From positions 21,129-85,128 of the forward strand of contig CAJTKA010000011.1 in assembly GCA_910576815.1 (NCBI GenBank): DNA of 64,000 nucleotides, given 5' to 3'. Position numbers and translations under genes: made by a program. Numbering within the stretch: the stretch's first letter is position 1; each line of letters starts with the position of its first letter. Origin of the DNA: an uncultured Lachnospiraceae bacterium (GTDB lineage Bacteria; Bacillota; Clostridia; Lachnospirales; Lachnospiraceae). Positions 53,308-62,944 of the stretch are shown here, piece by piece. The notes under the pieces are model-generated. The model had not been told where the DNA came from. It searched no databases and saw only the letters and a list, made by a program, of their open reading frames with translations.

Positions 53308-54441
53308 ATGAACCAATATAAAATGTGCATGATTCCGGCAGTCCCCTTGGAAAACGTGCAGCTTATGAAAGACCGAGTCGTCTTTCCCTACGCATGTTTT
53401 CGCGCGTTCGGAGAAAGTCTGCGGCTCGTCACAAAAAGCACGGGAGACTATCCTTATCTGTCCTATCTGGAAGGCGCACAGCTTGTGACTCTGCCTAAGG
53501 AGCAGCCCCATATGGAAGCGGCGATCCGCTATGTGTCCGAACACGCAGACGAGATTGATCTGCTCTTTCTTTTTGGCGCAAGGGGCGAGTATATGGAGCT
53601 TGCGCACACTTACAAAACGCTGCGCCCGGACGGTATCATCTATCTGAAACTGGACGCCAATATCGACTGGATGAGCGCTTTGCCGCTGTTTCACAAACCT
53701 TTTTCCGACTTTTTGCAGGACTGTGACATCATTAGCTGCGAGGGCAGACGGCTCCAGTCCCTGCTCTATAAAAAATGGCAGCGCCCCGTGGAATACATCC
53801 CCAACGGCGTCTACTATCCCCTCTATCCCGCGACCGACGACGTCCGTTATGAAGAAAAAGAAAATATCATTCTCACAGTGGGACGGCTGGGTGACATCCA
53901 GAAAAATTCTCTGTTGCTGCTGTACGCCTACGCACTGGCTTTTCCCAACTTAAAGGAGTCCTGGGAGCTTGTGATGGTGGGCAGCGTCACGCTGGAATTT
54001 CAATCTGATTACGAGGATTTCTGCAAGCGTTTCCCATCTCTTGCCCCTCATGTGCGCCTGACCGGAAATATCGCAGACAAGCAGGAACTCTATCAATACT
54101 ATCGAAAAGCCAAGATCTTTGCCTTATCCTCCCGCGGAGAAGGCGGCAGCCCCAATGTTTTCTCGGAGGCGGCGGTTTTCGGCTGCAGCGTCATTACCAC
54201 CGGCGTAGACGCCGCTGCGGATATGACCGATCACGGTCGGGTCGGCCGGATCTCGCCGGACATCGAAGACTTTGATGGCTATGCGAAAGAACTGACCACG
54301 CTCTGCAATGATACCGATTATCTCGCCCGCAACTTTCATCAGATGCGGACTTATATCAAAGAATATTTCGACTATGACCGGCTGGCGAGCCGGCTGCGTA
54401 TGTTGATCGAGCTGCAGTTGCTGAAAAGGAGACCGTCATGA
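53308..54441 (+). CDS. GT4-family glycosyltransferase
   Basis: 377 residues with CGGAGG 9-10 nt before the ATG. GT-B fold: the C-terminal half has VEYIPNGVYYP, ILTVGRLGDIQKNSLLLLYAY, VRLTGNIADKQELYQYYRKAKIFALSSRGEGGSPNVFSEAAVFGCSVITT-type nucleotide-sugar binding segment with the ExxxxG signature. It probably transfers a sugar with retention. First gene of the second island, overlapping the next gene by 4 nt (ATGA). Confidence 0.87.
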   Translation: MNQYKMCMIPAVPLENVQLMKDRVVFPYACFRAFGESLRLVTKSTGDYPYLSYLEGAQLVTLPKEQPHMEAAIRYVSEHADEIDLLFLFGARGEYMELAHTYKTLRPDGIIYLKLDANIDWMSALPLFHKPFSDFLQDCDIISCEGRRLQSLLYKKWQRPVEYIPNGVYYPLYPATDDVRYEEKENIILTVGRLGDIQKNSLLLLYAYALAFPNLKESWELVMVGSVTLEFQSDYEDFCKRFPSLAPHVRLTGNIADKQELYQYYRKAKIFALSSRGEGGSPNVFSEAAVFGCSVITTGVDAAADMTDHGRVGRISPDIEDFDGYAKELTTLCNDTDYLARNFHQMRTYIKEYFDYDRLASRLRMLIELQLLKRRPS

Positions 54442-55418
54442 TCGTAAAGATTACCGACACCTGTATCACACTGGAGGAAGGCGCGGATACTTTCACGCTT
54501 CTGAAAAAACCCGTTTTCCCGCATTTTCATGATAACGTCACGAAAAGAGCCTATATCTCCTCCTACTACGAAGCGGGCGAAACCATCTGGGCATACTGCC
54601 AGGCAAGCATGGAAACGTTAGCTGATCTTTGTCATGACGACCCCTATTTTGGCTGTTATGCCATGCTCTTTTACCGGCTCTATCCCCTGCTGCTCTCCTC
54701 CAGTCAGGCAAAAAACGTGATTTCCTACGGTCTGCCCGTGAATTGCGGCGCCCATCAGGTCTTGCAGAATTTTATGACCTTTTTGCAGGAAGGAAACGCG
54801 CTGACGATATTGCCCCAGAGCCCCTTTTCCCTGGTGAGCCTTGGCAGGCAGTCAAGCCATGCCTTCCTCTATTGCCTGGATGTCTGTCCAACCTTAACAG
54901 CTGTCTGCGACGCCATCTGCAAGGTAAAACCAGGCGGCATCCTCATCCTCTATACCATCAGGGAAGCTCTGCCCGCAGAACTTTCGGGCTTATGTCCACA
55001 GGCCAAAAAGGACCGTTTTGGTACCTGCACGCTCTATACCCTGACCGCAGACGAGGCCCTTTCTGAATTTGCCAGCGCAAACGGCTCTGAAAACGCCATC
55101 CTTTCCCGCGCAGATAAGATTTTGCAACGGGTCAACGATCTGCAGGAGCCGCTCCAAGCCATGCTTGCCGGTGCAGCACTGCCCACAGACGTCTACACGA
55201 TCACGGCGCTTATTTTACAACAGACAGAAGAAATCCTCCTTTCCATTTATGACTATCTGGAAAACGATGAACTTCCCATCCGCGCAAACAACCTGAAAGA
55301 AGCCGTGCTCAGCTACCTTGTGGGCATAGACGGCGGTTTTGACCTGACCGACTATCGAGAAAAACTGACACAATCGTCAGAATCTTTCTTTGCTGCCATT
55401 CAAAAGGAGTTTTCCTGA
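54438..55418 (+). CDS. protein of unknown function in the glycosylation island
   Basis: 326 residues, no signal peptide or membrane helix. Around residues 170-180 AICKVKPGGILILYTIREAL resembles the late beta-strand region of Rossmann methyltransferases, but a glycine-rich SAM motif (GxGxG) is not seen. The C-terminal 100 residues are helical. Coupled to the GT4 gene by a 4-nt overlap and to the next gene by a 2-bp gap, so it should act in the same pathway. I do not recognise the family. Confidence 0.7.
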   Translation: MIVKITDTCITLEEGADTFTLLKKPVFPHFHDNVTKRAYISSYYEAGETIWAYCQASMETLADLCHDDPYFGCYAMLFYRLYPLLLSSSQAKNVISYGLPVNCGAHQVLQNFMTFLQEGNALTILPQSPFSLVSLGRQSSHAFLYCLDVCPTLTAVCDAICKVKPGGILILYTIREALPAELSGLCPQAKKDRFGTCTLYTLTADEALSEFASANGSENAILSRADKILQRVNDLQEPLQAMLAGAALPTDVYTITALILQQTEEILLSIYDYLENDELPIRANNLKEAVLSYLVGIDGGFDLTDYREKLTQSSESFFAAIQKEFS

Positions 55419-55419
55419 C

Positions 55420-56604
55420 ATGGAAATTCTATTCTACCGCTATAACAGCATATGTGAACCTGCCGCCATCAGCGCCTTTGAAAGTTTTGGCATCACGGTG
55501 CATACGGAGGAGCTGGAGATGCACGAAAAACAGGCGGCGCCAAGTGCGTGCGTGAAGGCAGTGAGCGGCTGGATCCTGCAAAAGCCTTTGGCCTTCGTGT
55601 TCAGCATCAATTTTTTCCCTGCCATCTCCTACACCTGCGAACGCCTGAAAGTGCCATATGTCTGCTGGACCGTGGACAGCCCCGTGCCGGAGCTTTTTTC
55701 AGCCGCACTCCAAAACACATATAATCGTGTTTTTCTCTTTGACAGGGCACAGTACGAATTTTTTTCACCCATCAATCCACCCTGCATCCACTACCTGCCG
55801 CTGGCTGCCGATGTCAAGCAGTTTGAGAAAGCAGTCCTTTCCATGACCGAGGCGGACTACGCCGCCTACGGCGCGGAAGTATCTTTTGTCGGCTCCCTCT
55901 ACACGGAGAAATGCCGCTATGACAGCCTCATCCTCTCCGATCACACCAAAGGATATGTGGATGGGCTGATGGAGGCCCAGCTCCGGGTCTATGGCTATAA
56001 CTTGATTGCAGATGCTTTGACTGATTCAGTCATCCGTGAGATCATGGATGCCGACCCGCAGCGTTACCGGGGCGAAGACCTGCGGGAAGGCGTGGAGAGG
56101 TATCTCACCGCACACCAGTACATCGGCATGAAGCTTGCCTCGCTGGAGAGGGAACGTACCCTGCAACGCCTCTCAGATCATTTCCCCGTTACTCTCTATA
56201 CCAGAAGCGACGCTTCCTTTCTCCCCCGCGTGGACTGTCGGGGCGGGGTGCGCACCCTGACCGAGATGCCGAAAGTTTTTCAGGCAAGCCGCATCAACCT
56301 GAATATGACCATGCGCCCCATCGAGACAGGCCTATCCCAACGGATCTGGGATGTCCTTGCCTGCGGCGGTTTCCTCCTTACCAATTATCAGTCGGAGATC
56401 CCCGATTATTTTGAGATTGGAAAAGATCTGGAAACCTATGAATCGATGGAAGAATTGGAAGAAAAAGTGCGGTATTACCTCGTCCATGAGGAGGAGCGAG
56501 TAGAGATAGCTATTAACGGATATGAGAAAGTGGCGGCGCATCACACATACGAAATCAGGCTTTCTCAAATGATAAAAATCCTAACCGACAATATGCCATC
56601 ATAA
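55420..56604 (+). CDS. CgeB/DUF3880-type glycosyltransferase (second copy)
   Basis: 394 residues from ATG 55420 (MEILFYRYNSICEPAAISAF), with AAAGGAG about 11 nt upstream inside the preceding gene. It matches the 42004 protein in plan and in many positions: SINFFPAISYTCERLKVPYVCWTVDSP, EVSFVGSLYTEK, FQASRINLNMTMRPIETGLSQR, DVLACGGFLLTNYQSE, GYEKVAAHHTYEIRL. The two flank the flagellar cap genes. Confidence 0.87.
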   Translation: MEILFYRYNSICEPAAISAFESFGITVHTEELEMHEKQAAPSACVKAVSGWILQKPLAFVFSINFFPAISYTCERLKVPYVCWTVDSPVPELFSAALQNTYNRVFLFDRAQYEFFSPINPPCIHYLPLAADVKQFEKAVLSMTEADYAAYGAEVSFVGSLYTEKCRYDSLILSDHTKGYVDGLMEAQLRVYGYNLIADALTDSVIREIMDADPQRYRGEDLREGVERYLTAHQYIGMKLASLERERTLQRLSDHFPVTLYTRSDASFLPRVDCRGGVRTLTEMPKVFQASRINLNMTMRPIETGLSQRIWDVLACGGFLLTNYQSEIPDYFEIGKDLETYESMEELEEKVRYYLVHEEERVEIAINGYEKVAAHHTYEIRLSQMIKILTDNMPS

Positions 56605-56621
56605 TTTTACCATTACGCAGC

Positions 56622-56659
56622 ACAGGGCATATATGACATTCTTGTCATATATGCCCTGT
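56622..56659. terminator. bidirectional terminator between the second island and csrA
   Basis: Perfect 17-bp arms (ACAGGGCATATATGACA and its complement) with a 4-nt TTCT loop, located in the 69-bp gap between two convergent genes. Confidence 0.85.
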
Positions 56660-56673
56660 TCATTTCCAACCTA

Positions 56674-56892
56674 TCATCCCAGCAGGTTCTTTAATGCTTC
56701 CATACCGTCCACATCCCCGGCTTCCTTGTTCGCATCCTGAATCTGCACATAAACTTCCTTGCGGTACACAGGTACTTCTCTGGGTGCGCTGATGCCGAGC
56801 TTTACCTGTTCGCCCTTGATCTCAAGCACCGTAACCTCCACGTTATTGTTGATCACGAGGGCTTCGTTCTTCTTCCTGGATAAAGCTAACAT
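56674..56892 (-). CDS. csrA: translational regulator CsrA
   Basis: 72 residues: MLALSRKKNEALVINNNVEVTVLEIKGEQVKLGISAPREVPVYRKEVYVQI, the standard CsrA fold with Arg and Leu at positions contacting RNA. It blocks translation of flagellin mRNA by binding GGA sites. Its ATG follows the stop codon of fliW directly (TAAATG). FliW antagonises it, and the pair keeps flagellin synthesis matched to export. Confidence 0.97.
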   Translation of the reverse strand: MLALSRKKNEALVINNNVEVTVLEIKGEQVKLGISAPREVPVYRKEVYVQIQDANKEAGDVDGMEALKNLLG

Positions 56893-57354
56893 TTACTCAC
56901 CCGCCTTTTCTTTATTTTTATTTAAGATCTCATAGATAGGGAATTTCACCTGATACCCGTCCCCTTCCACGATCACCTGTGTGCCGAGTCTCTGCGCCGC
57001 GTTGATCACAATCGGTCCCTTCAAATTTACCGACATTTTTGTTAGATCCTTGGGAACCGTCACCGTCACCATCACCAAAAGCTCCTCCGGCACCAGCTCT
57101 CCGATATTTTTCAAAAGTTCATCGTCTACCTCGGGATTATAATCAGGACGTACAATCAGCGGATCCATCACGGGCATCGCAAAGGCAGGCTCCTGAATGG
57201 ACTGCAGCCAGTGGATCGTGTCTGTCCCCTTCTCCTCGTCATGGATCAGCGCAAAATCCTGCAGATCCGGGAAGCCTATGATACCGCTCGGAAAATGAAT
57301 GAGCTTCTCGTCATCGATCGTGATCTCGCCAAATACCCTCGTTGTAATCTGCAT
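56893..57354 (-). CDS. fliW: flagellar assembly factor FliW
   Basis: 153 residues: TTRVFGEITIDDEKLIHFPSGIIGFPDLQDFALI and LKGPIVINAAQRLGTQVIVE are hallmark segments. FliW binds either flagellin or CsrA and so releases flagellin mRNA for translation when free flagellin is low. Encoded directly before csrA, as in most Firmicutes. Confidence 0.97.
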   Translation of the reverse strand: MQITTRVFGEITIDDEKLIHFPSGIIGFPDLQDFALIHDEEKGTDTIHWLQSIQEPAFAMPVMDPLIVRPDYNPEVDDELLKNIGELVPEELLVMVTVTVPKDLTKMSVNLKGPIVINAAQRLGTQVIVEGDGYQVKFPIYEILNKNKEKAGE

Positions 57355-57373
57355 ACCCGTTATCCTTCCTTTA

Positions 57374-59188
57374 TTAAATATAATTCATCAGATTCGTCTG
57401 CATGATCTTACCGGTTGCCATGAGCGCTGCATTGTAGGTCAGCTCTGACGCCGTCATTTCGACTGCCACCTCGGTGATGTCAATGCCCTCGTTGTCCTGC
57501 TGCAGCTCCTTAAAGGTCATCTGCTGATTCGTCAGTCTGGTCTTGATCAGTTCCAGACGGCTGCCCCTCGTACCGCTGTCTGTCATAGCTACGTTGGTAT
57601 CGTCCATGTAACTCTTATACTTCGTGATCTGGTTTTCAAACTTACTGTGGATCTGCTCGCGGATATAGGCTTTCGCTTTGTTCCCGCCTTCGATTCGTTC
57701 CGCCAGATCTTTATACTCATCGCTGTCCTCCGGATACTCTTTTTGCTTCTCCGTCAGATTTGCGATCACCTTTTCGATATCCTCAAATTCCTTTAAGTAA
57801 TGATCGAAGTCATCCATATCCCGCTGCACATCATGCACAAAAATCTCATCCGCACGCGTGTTGACCTGAATCTGCTGGTTGTAACCTACATCATAGTAAA
57901 TGTCCTGATCCCGGCCTTCATCGCGCTGGGTATTGAATGCCGTCTTGCGAAGCTGCGGATCTTTCCCCGGCGTCGAAATCATCTTGGATTCCATGCAGTT
58001 GAAGTAGTGCACCGGATTGATGTCGCCGTTTTGCCAAGTAGACTTATCATAATTGATATGAAAAGAATCCTCTCCCTTAAAGGTTGCTTCACTAAAGTTC
58101 TCTTCATAGAAGCTTCCCGAAAACACCAGTTCACCGGTGCTGGGAATAAAGGCGATTCCCGTACATGTGGGCTGATCACCCGCTATCGCCTTATAAGCCT
58201 GCTCCTGATCTGCAAACTCCTGCACATCAAGCGCTGCCATGGTATCTTTCAATGTTGTCGGCAGAGGCGGTGTAGAAGTCGCAGTCACCTCTTTGCCATC
58301 AGGACCGATCGCGCTCACCACATTCACATTCAGCTTAATGCCGCCATTCGCGTCCGCAGTCGCACCGTTCGCCGTGATCTCCAGCTTGACATTTTTATAA
58401 ACCGTCGGCGGATTTGTCGCCGCTTCTGTATCTTCGTACTCCGGCAGCGTGATCGTCAACTTCCGATCATTTCCCTCGAAGTCTTTCTCCGTCAGAGAAT
58501 CCAGCCCATTATAGGAAACTCGGAAACGGTATAAGGTATCGTTTGTGACAGACTGTTCGTAAGAATGAAGTTCATCCACACCGGTCGGATAGGACGGATT
58601 CCCGACTCCCGTCATGTTCTCGCTCAGCTTATCGTAATTGGTATAGCTGATCTTACTGATATCCTCAAAACCAAAACTCTCATTGATGTTATAGGATACG
58701 AGACTCTGATTATCGTTATCTTTCATCCGCTTCTCGTCTTCCTCGGTAAAGGTGACCGGCAGATCCGTCCGAAATCCGGAGAACACAAAGCGTCCCGCAT
58801 AATCCACGTTTGCACAGGAGTAAAACTCCGCCGTCAACTGCTTCATCTGAGACAGGTGGATCCGCAGATCGTCAGCAGTCTCGTATTTATCTGCAGACTC
58901 GACGCACTGTTTGTAAAGCCCTGTCAGCACCGCATCCGCCGTCTCCATCGCGTCCGCCGTCACAGACAGCCACGCTTTTGCGTCCTCTGCGTTCTTTTCG
59001 TTATACTGTGTGATCGTGGACACATTACTCCGCAGGCGAAGCGCTCTGATTGCCACCACCGGATCGTCGGAGGGACGCACGATCTTACTCTGATTCGTCA
59101 TCTGATTGGTCAGCTTATCCTGTAAGATCTTGTTCTGGTTGATGTTATATGCAGAGTTGTTCCGCATGATCTTATTCGTCATTCTCAT
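57374..59188 (-). CDS. flgL: hook-filament junction protein FlgL, enlarged
   Basis: 604 residues, about twice the usual 300. N-terminal RMTNKIMRNNSAYNINQNKILQDKL and C-terminal LTYNAALMATGKIMQTNLMNYI are the D0/D1 helices common to FlgL and flagellin. The extra 300 residues sit between (about 190-440) and are rich in Thr, Asp and Asn, probably exposed domains. GGAGAGAGGG precedes ATG 59188. Located after the second flgK. Confidence 0.92.
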   Translation of the reverse strand: MRMTNKIMRNNSAYNINQNKILQDKLTNQMTNQSKIVRPSDDPVVAIRALRLRSNVSTITQYNEKNAEDAKAWLSVTADAMETADAVLTGLYKQCVESADKYETADDLRIHLSQMKQLTAEFYSCANVDYAGRFVFSGFRTDLPVTFTEEDEKRMKDNDNQSLVSYNINESFGFEDISKISYTNYDKLSENMTGVGNPSYPTGVDELHSYEQSVTNDTLYRFRVSYNGLDSLTEKDFEGNDRKLTITLPEYEDTEAATNPPTVYKNVKLEITANGATADANGGIKLNVNVVSAIGPDGKEVTATSTPPLPTTLKDTMAALDVQEFADQEQAYKAIAGDQPTCTGIAFIPSTGELVFSGSFYEENFSEATFKGEDSFHINYDKSTWQNGDINPVHYFNCMESKMISTPGKDPQLRKTAFNTQRDEGRDQDIYYDVGYNQQIQVNTRADEIFVHDVQRDMDDFDHYLKEFEDIEKVIANLTEKQKEYPEDSDEYKDLAERIEGGNKAKAYIREQIHSKFENQITKYKSYMDDTNVAMTDSGTRGSRLELIKTRLTNQQMTFKELQQDNEGIDITEVAVEMTASELTYNAALMATGKIMQTNLMNYI

Positions 59189-59224
59189 GGCTTTTCCCTC
59201 TCTCCTTTTGCCTATGGCCCAATG

Positions 59225-61126
59225 TTAGACGCCGGTTTGCAGTATCAACCTGTCGTAGATTTCCGTCAGCACATTGATCATCTTGGATGCCAGTGTGTAA
59301 GAGTTCTCGTATTTCACCATATTCATTGCCTCCTCGTCCTCGTCTACGCCGGAGATCGATATCCTCTGGTTGTCAATGTTGGTCTCCAGACTGAAATAGG
59401 TGGCATAGAGCGTCTCCGCATTGCTGGCATTCAAGGTCGCGTCAGAGAGCACGCACTCCAGAAAACCGCCTGCATTCCTGCCGCGGAAGCTGAACTGGTT
59501 CACATCATCCAGCATGGAAATGACTGCCCAAACCTGATCGCACTGCTCTTTGCCCTCAATCTCATCCACGCCGTCTCCCGGCGGTTTTGTATCCGGTGTA
59601 GTGCCGACCCCGGCATCCTTGTCGATATCTTTTCTGGTGCCCAAAAGGTCGGGATTTTTCACTACCGCAGTTAAAAGGCCGATATTACCTGCCGTCAGGT
59701 TGTAATAACCCGTATTCTCCTTTGTCGACGTCTCTTTATCCAGCTCTTTCTGCTTATACTGTCCGTCCTTTCTCACATAGTCCGCAGTAAAGAGAATGTC
59801 CGCCTTTTGCGGAGGATCCTCCGCCGTCAGACCTTCTTTAAAGATATCGTTTACTTTTTTCGCAAACTCACGCACCCACTCGTTCATCTGGCTGATATAG
59901 TAAGGTACGCCCTGATATTTGATCTCGCCGCCGATCGAAGCATCCTTCCAGACCTTGTCGCCCATCAGTGGCATATCGCTCTTTTCATTATCAATGACAA
60001 AGGTGTAACTGCCTTCGCCGTTATAGCTCCAGCTCGTATAATAAAACTCCTGATTGCCGATATTGATGATGCCGCCGGTGTCTGACAGTTTGCTCTTGCT
60101 GATACTCTGCAAATGATCTGCCGTGGTCTGTATCGTCACCGTAGAGAATTTATCGTGGTAAGCCACGCTGGTGGCCTGCCCCTGGAAATATTCTCCGTTG
60201 TTGCCGTCCCGCATCTCGATCAAGCCTCTGAGTTCGCCACCCAACGAAGCATTGTAGAGGGAAAACTCCAAGCCGTTGCTCCACATGATATCATAAAGAC
60301 CGTCCACATCACACTGATTGACTTTTTCTTCCTTCGTCCGGGACACACAGACGAGTGTCTTATAGTCGTCCCCATCCACCAGCGTCTGGCCGCCGCCGAT
60401 CTTTACCATATAGCGGTGCGCTGCCGTCGGATAGCCCTGTTCGTCCAAAATCGGATACTCAGCCGTCTGCACATCCACTACCGCAGAAAGCTCGTCGATC
60501 AGTTTGTCTCTCTTATCCCGCAGTTCGTTTGCTTTCTTGCCCGATAATTCCACTACATTGATCTGTTTGTTGACCGTAGCCAGATCCTGCGCGATGGAAT
60601 TGATCTGATCGATCCTGACCTTGATCTCGTCATTCACATCCGACTGCAGATCCTGCAAATCGCCGTAAAGATTATTGAAATAATCCGTCAGTGACTTTGC
60701 CGCCCCTAAAAACTGCGCTTTGACATCGGTGACATTGGCATGTTTCGTAATCTCCTGCAGCGCTGCGCCGAACTTATCAAAAAGAGTCTTAAAGCCGGTT
60801 TCCTTATCGTCCTTTAAATACTCCTCGATCATCTTGCAGTAGTATACCTTTGCGTCGAACTCGCCAAGTTTGGTCTCGTTCGCCCAATATTTATTGTCAT
60901 AGAACACATCCCTTACACGCTCGATCGCCAGAGTCTCCACGCCCGCGCCCGCACAACCGTAGGTAGCGAATACCCGCAGCGCGTTTGCCGCCTCAGTCTC
61001 CACCTGCTGTCTGCTGTAGCCGTCCGTCTGCACGTTGCTGATGTTATTGGCCGTGGTGTTTAGTGCCGCGTTTGCTGCCCGCAGCCCCGATGATGCAATT
61101 GACAGTCCAAAAAATGTAGAAGCCAT
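59225..61126 (-). CDS. flgK: hook-filament junction protein FlgK, second copy
   Basis: 633 residues. N-terminal GLSIASSGLRAANAALNTTANNISNVQTDGYSRQQV and the C-terminal end KYENSYTLASKMINVLTEIYDRLI mark it as FlgK. Two adjacent FlgK-type genes are present; this one is longer and diverges from the first in the middle. It follows the other after 110 bp. Confidence 0.9.
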   Translation of the reverse strand: MASTFFGLSIASSGLRAANAALNTTANNISNVQTDGYSRQQVETEAANALRVFATYGCAGAGVETLAIERVRDVFYDNKYWANETKLGEFDAKVYYCKMIEEYLKDDKETGFKTLFDKFGAALQEITKHANVTDVKAQFLGAAKSLTDYFNNLYGDLQDLQSDVNDEIKVRIDQINSIAQDLATVNKQINVVELSGKKANELRDKRDKLIDELSAVVDVQTAEYPILDEQGYPTAAHRYMVKIGGGQTLVDGDDYKTLVCVSRTKEEKVNQCDVDGLYDIMWSNGLEFSLYNASLGGELRGLIEMRDGNNGEYFQGQATSVAYHDKFSTVTIQTTADHLQSISKSKLSDTGGIINIGNQEFYYTSWSYNGEGSYTFVIDNEKSDMPLMGDKVWKDASIGGEIKYQGVPYYISQMNEWVREFAKKVNDIFKEGLTAEDPPQKADILFTADYVRKDGQYKQKELDKETSTKENTGYYNLTAGNIGLLTAVVKNPDLLGTRKDIDKDAGVGTTPDTKPPGDGVDEIEGKEQCDQVWAVISMLDDVNQFSFRGRNAGGFLECVLSDATLNASNAETLYATYFSLETNIDNQRISISGVDEDEEAMNMVKYENSYTLASKMINVLTEIYDRLILQTGV

Positions 61127-61236
61127 GTGTAATCTCCTTAATATATTTGAGAGAAGCCTGAAGATAATTCCAAGTTCACGAAGTGAATCTCGAAAGTTAA
61201 TCCCGTAGGCATTTACTTTATCGAATGAATTTTCTT

Positions 61237-62925
61237 CTATCTGCCCAAGGTAGAAAGTAGGTGATCAAGCATTTCACTGATCACGTTGATGTATCGGCTG
61301 GATGCGTTGTAAGCGTTCTGATACATAATCATGTTGGTGAGTTCCTCGTCGGAAGACACGCCCACGATTTCCTCCCTCGCATAGGCAAGCGCATCCGTCG
61401 CCTGCGTCTGATACTCCTGAATCCCTCGGAAAACATATCCCGTATTGGCAATCTGGGATACCAGATTTTTATAGTAATCCTGGAATGTAAGGGGCGTCTC
61501 CACGTTGGGATTCAAGGTGTAGATTGCCTCCTCAAACGCCTTTTTCATCGCTTCCATCGTATCATGATCCTCGGAGTGCTCATCCAGTCTGAAATTCAAC
61601 AACGAAGGGTTCTTGCGAAGGTCACTGTTGATCATGATATTGCGCGTCGTCCAGCTGGTCTGTGCCGTCCCGTCATACTCTACCATAGGCAGGAACACCC
61701 GAATGGGATCGCCGTTCTCATCCCGCAGATAATTGGAATCGGGGTTGATCTCTCTCGCCCTGTCCGCTCCATCTGCTATCACCTGATTGATCTTTGACGT
61801 GATCACATGGACCAGTCTGTCAAACTCCGCCTGCACATTCATGACAATGGACTGCGAAATATTGGTATCGTACCAGCCTTCTTCATATTCGCCGTCCGGG
61901 TTAATATCGTCAAGCTCCCGGTAGGTTGCCCTGTGGTCTCCGCGCCCAAGCAGTGTAGCCTTTAAGGAGCCTATATCCGTATTATACGAGGAAGAAATCT
62001 GCTCGCGCAGATTAAAGACTTCCGCACCCTCGATATTTTCCTTAGAAACGATCGGCCTGCCCATATTGTCAAACTTGTCAAAGCTTGCCAACATTTTCCA
62101 GTAAGGCGTATAGAAACCGGTATCCAGATCCGTGTAAAGGCATATCTCGTTCACCAGACTGCCCTTCACCAGATCCACCTGTTCAAACCGAACACTCACA
62201 TAACCGCTGGGATCCTCAGAATAAGAAATATTGCCAAGTTTAGAAAGCTCATCCAAAAGATAGTTTCTGCGGTCTCTTAAGTCGTTTGCATGCTCCTGTC
62301 CGGCCTCGATCCGCATGATCTGCCGATTGAGCTGCTCGATCTCCTGCGCATATTTATTGATCATATCAACGTCTGACTTTACCTTTTTATTCATGTTATC
62401 CTGATAGGTACACAGACTGTCGTAAACTGCCTTTGCTTTTGTGATGAACTCATACGCCTTCGTCACAAACAGATCCTGATTGACCGAAGATGTCGGATCG
62501 TTCGCCAATTCCTGCACAGCCTGCCAGAGCCCATCCTTGACATTTGCACTGGTGTGATCGCCTATCAGCGCCACGGAAAACTCATGACCCTCATTGGACT
62601 CTCCCAGAATATATTCAATTTCTTCCAGAGCTGCCGATGAGACATCATAAAAAGCACTGCGTCCAGACTCGCGGCGAAAGTTTCTGTCCAGTATGCTATC
62701 TCTTTCCTGTCTTGTGCGGGTATAATTGACACCCAGACCGGTCTGCATCCAGTTTTTGGTAGCGCTTGCCTGCAGGGTGACGTAATTCCTCGTTCCCTGC
62801 GACACCTGCTGCCTGGTGTAGCCCTGGGTGTCCAAATTAGACATGTTGTGCGCCGTGGTATTCAGCGCGTTATTCGCTGTTTGTAATCCTGATACGCCTG
62901 TGTAAAGGCTTCCCATCAATGACAT
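61237..62925 (-). CDS. flgK: hook-filament junction protein FlgK, first copy
   Basis: 562 residues: YTGVSGLQTANNALNTTAHNMSNLDTQGYTRQQV at the N-terminus and MYQNAYNASSRYINVISEMLDHLL at the C-terminus. FlgK joins the hook to the filament through FlgL. Its place straight after flgN matches the standard flgM-flgN-flgK order, so this is the likelier orthologue. Confidence 0.93.
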   Translation of the reverse strand: MSLMGSLYTGVSGLQTANNALNTTAHNMSNLDTQGYTRQQVSQGTRNYVTLQASATKNWMQTGLGVNYTRTRQERDSILDRNFRRESGRSAFYDVSSAALEEIEYILGESNEGHEFSVALIGDHTSANVKDGLWQAVQELANDPTSSVNQDLFVTKAYEFITKAKAVYDSLCTYQDNMNKKVKSDVDMINKYAQEIEQLNRQIMRIEAGQEHANDLRDRRNYLLDELSKLGNISYSEDPSGYVSVRFEQVDLVKGSLVNEICLYTDLDTGFYTPYWKMLASFDKFDNMGRPIVSKENIEGAEVFNLREQISSSYNTDIGSLKATLLGRGDHRATYRELDDINPDGEYEEGWYDTNISQSIVMNVQAEFDRLVHVITSKINQVIADGADRAREINPDSNYLRDENGDPIRVFLPMVEYDGTAQTSWTTRNIMINSDLRKNPSLLNFRLDEHSEDHDTMEAMKKAFEEAIYTLNPNVETPLTFQDYYKNLVSQIANTGYVFRGIQEYQTQATDALAYAREEIVGVSSDEELTNMIMYQNAYNASSRYINVISEMLDHLLSTLGR

Positions 62926-62944
62926 AATCTACCGTCCTTAACAA

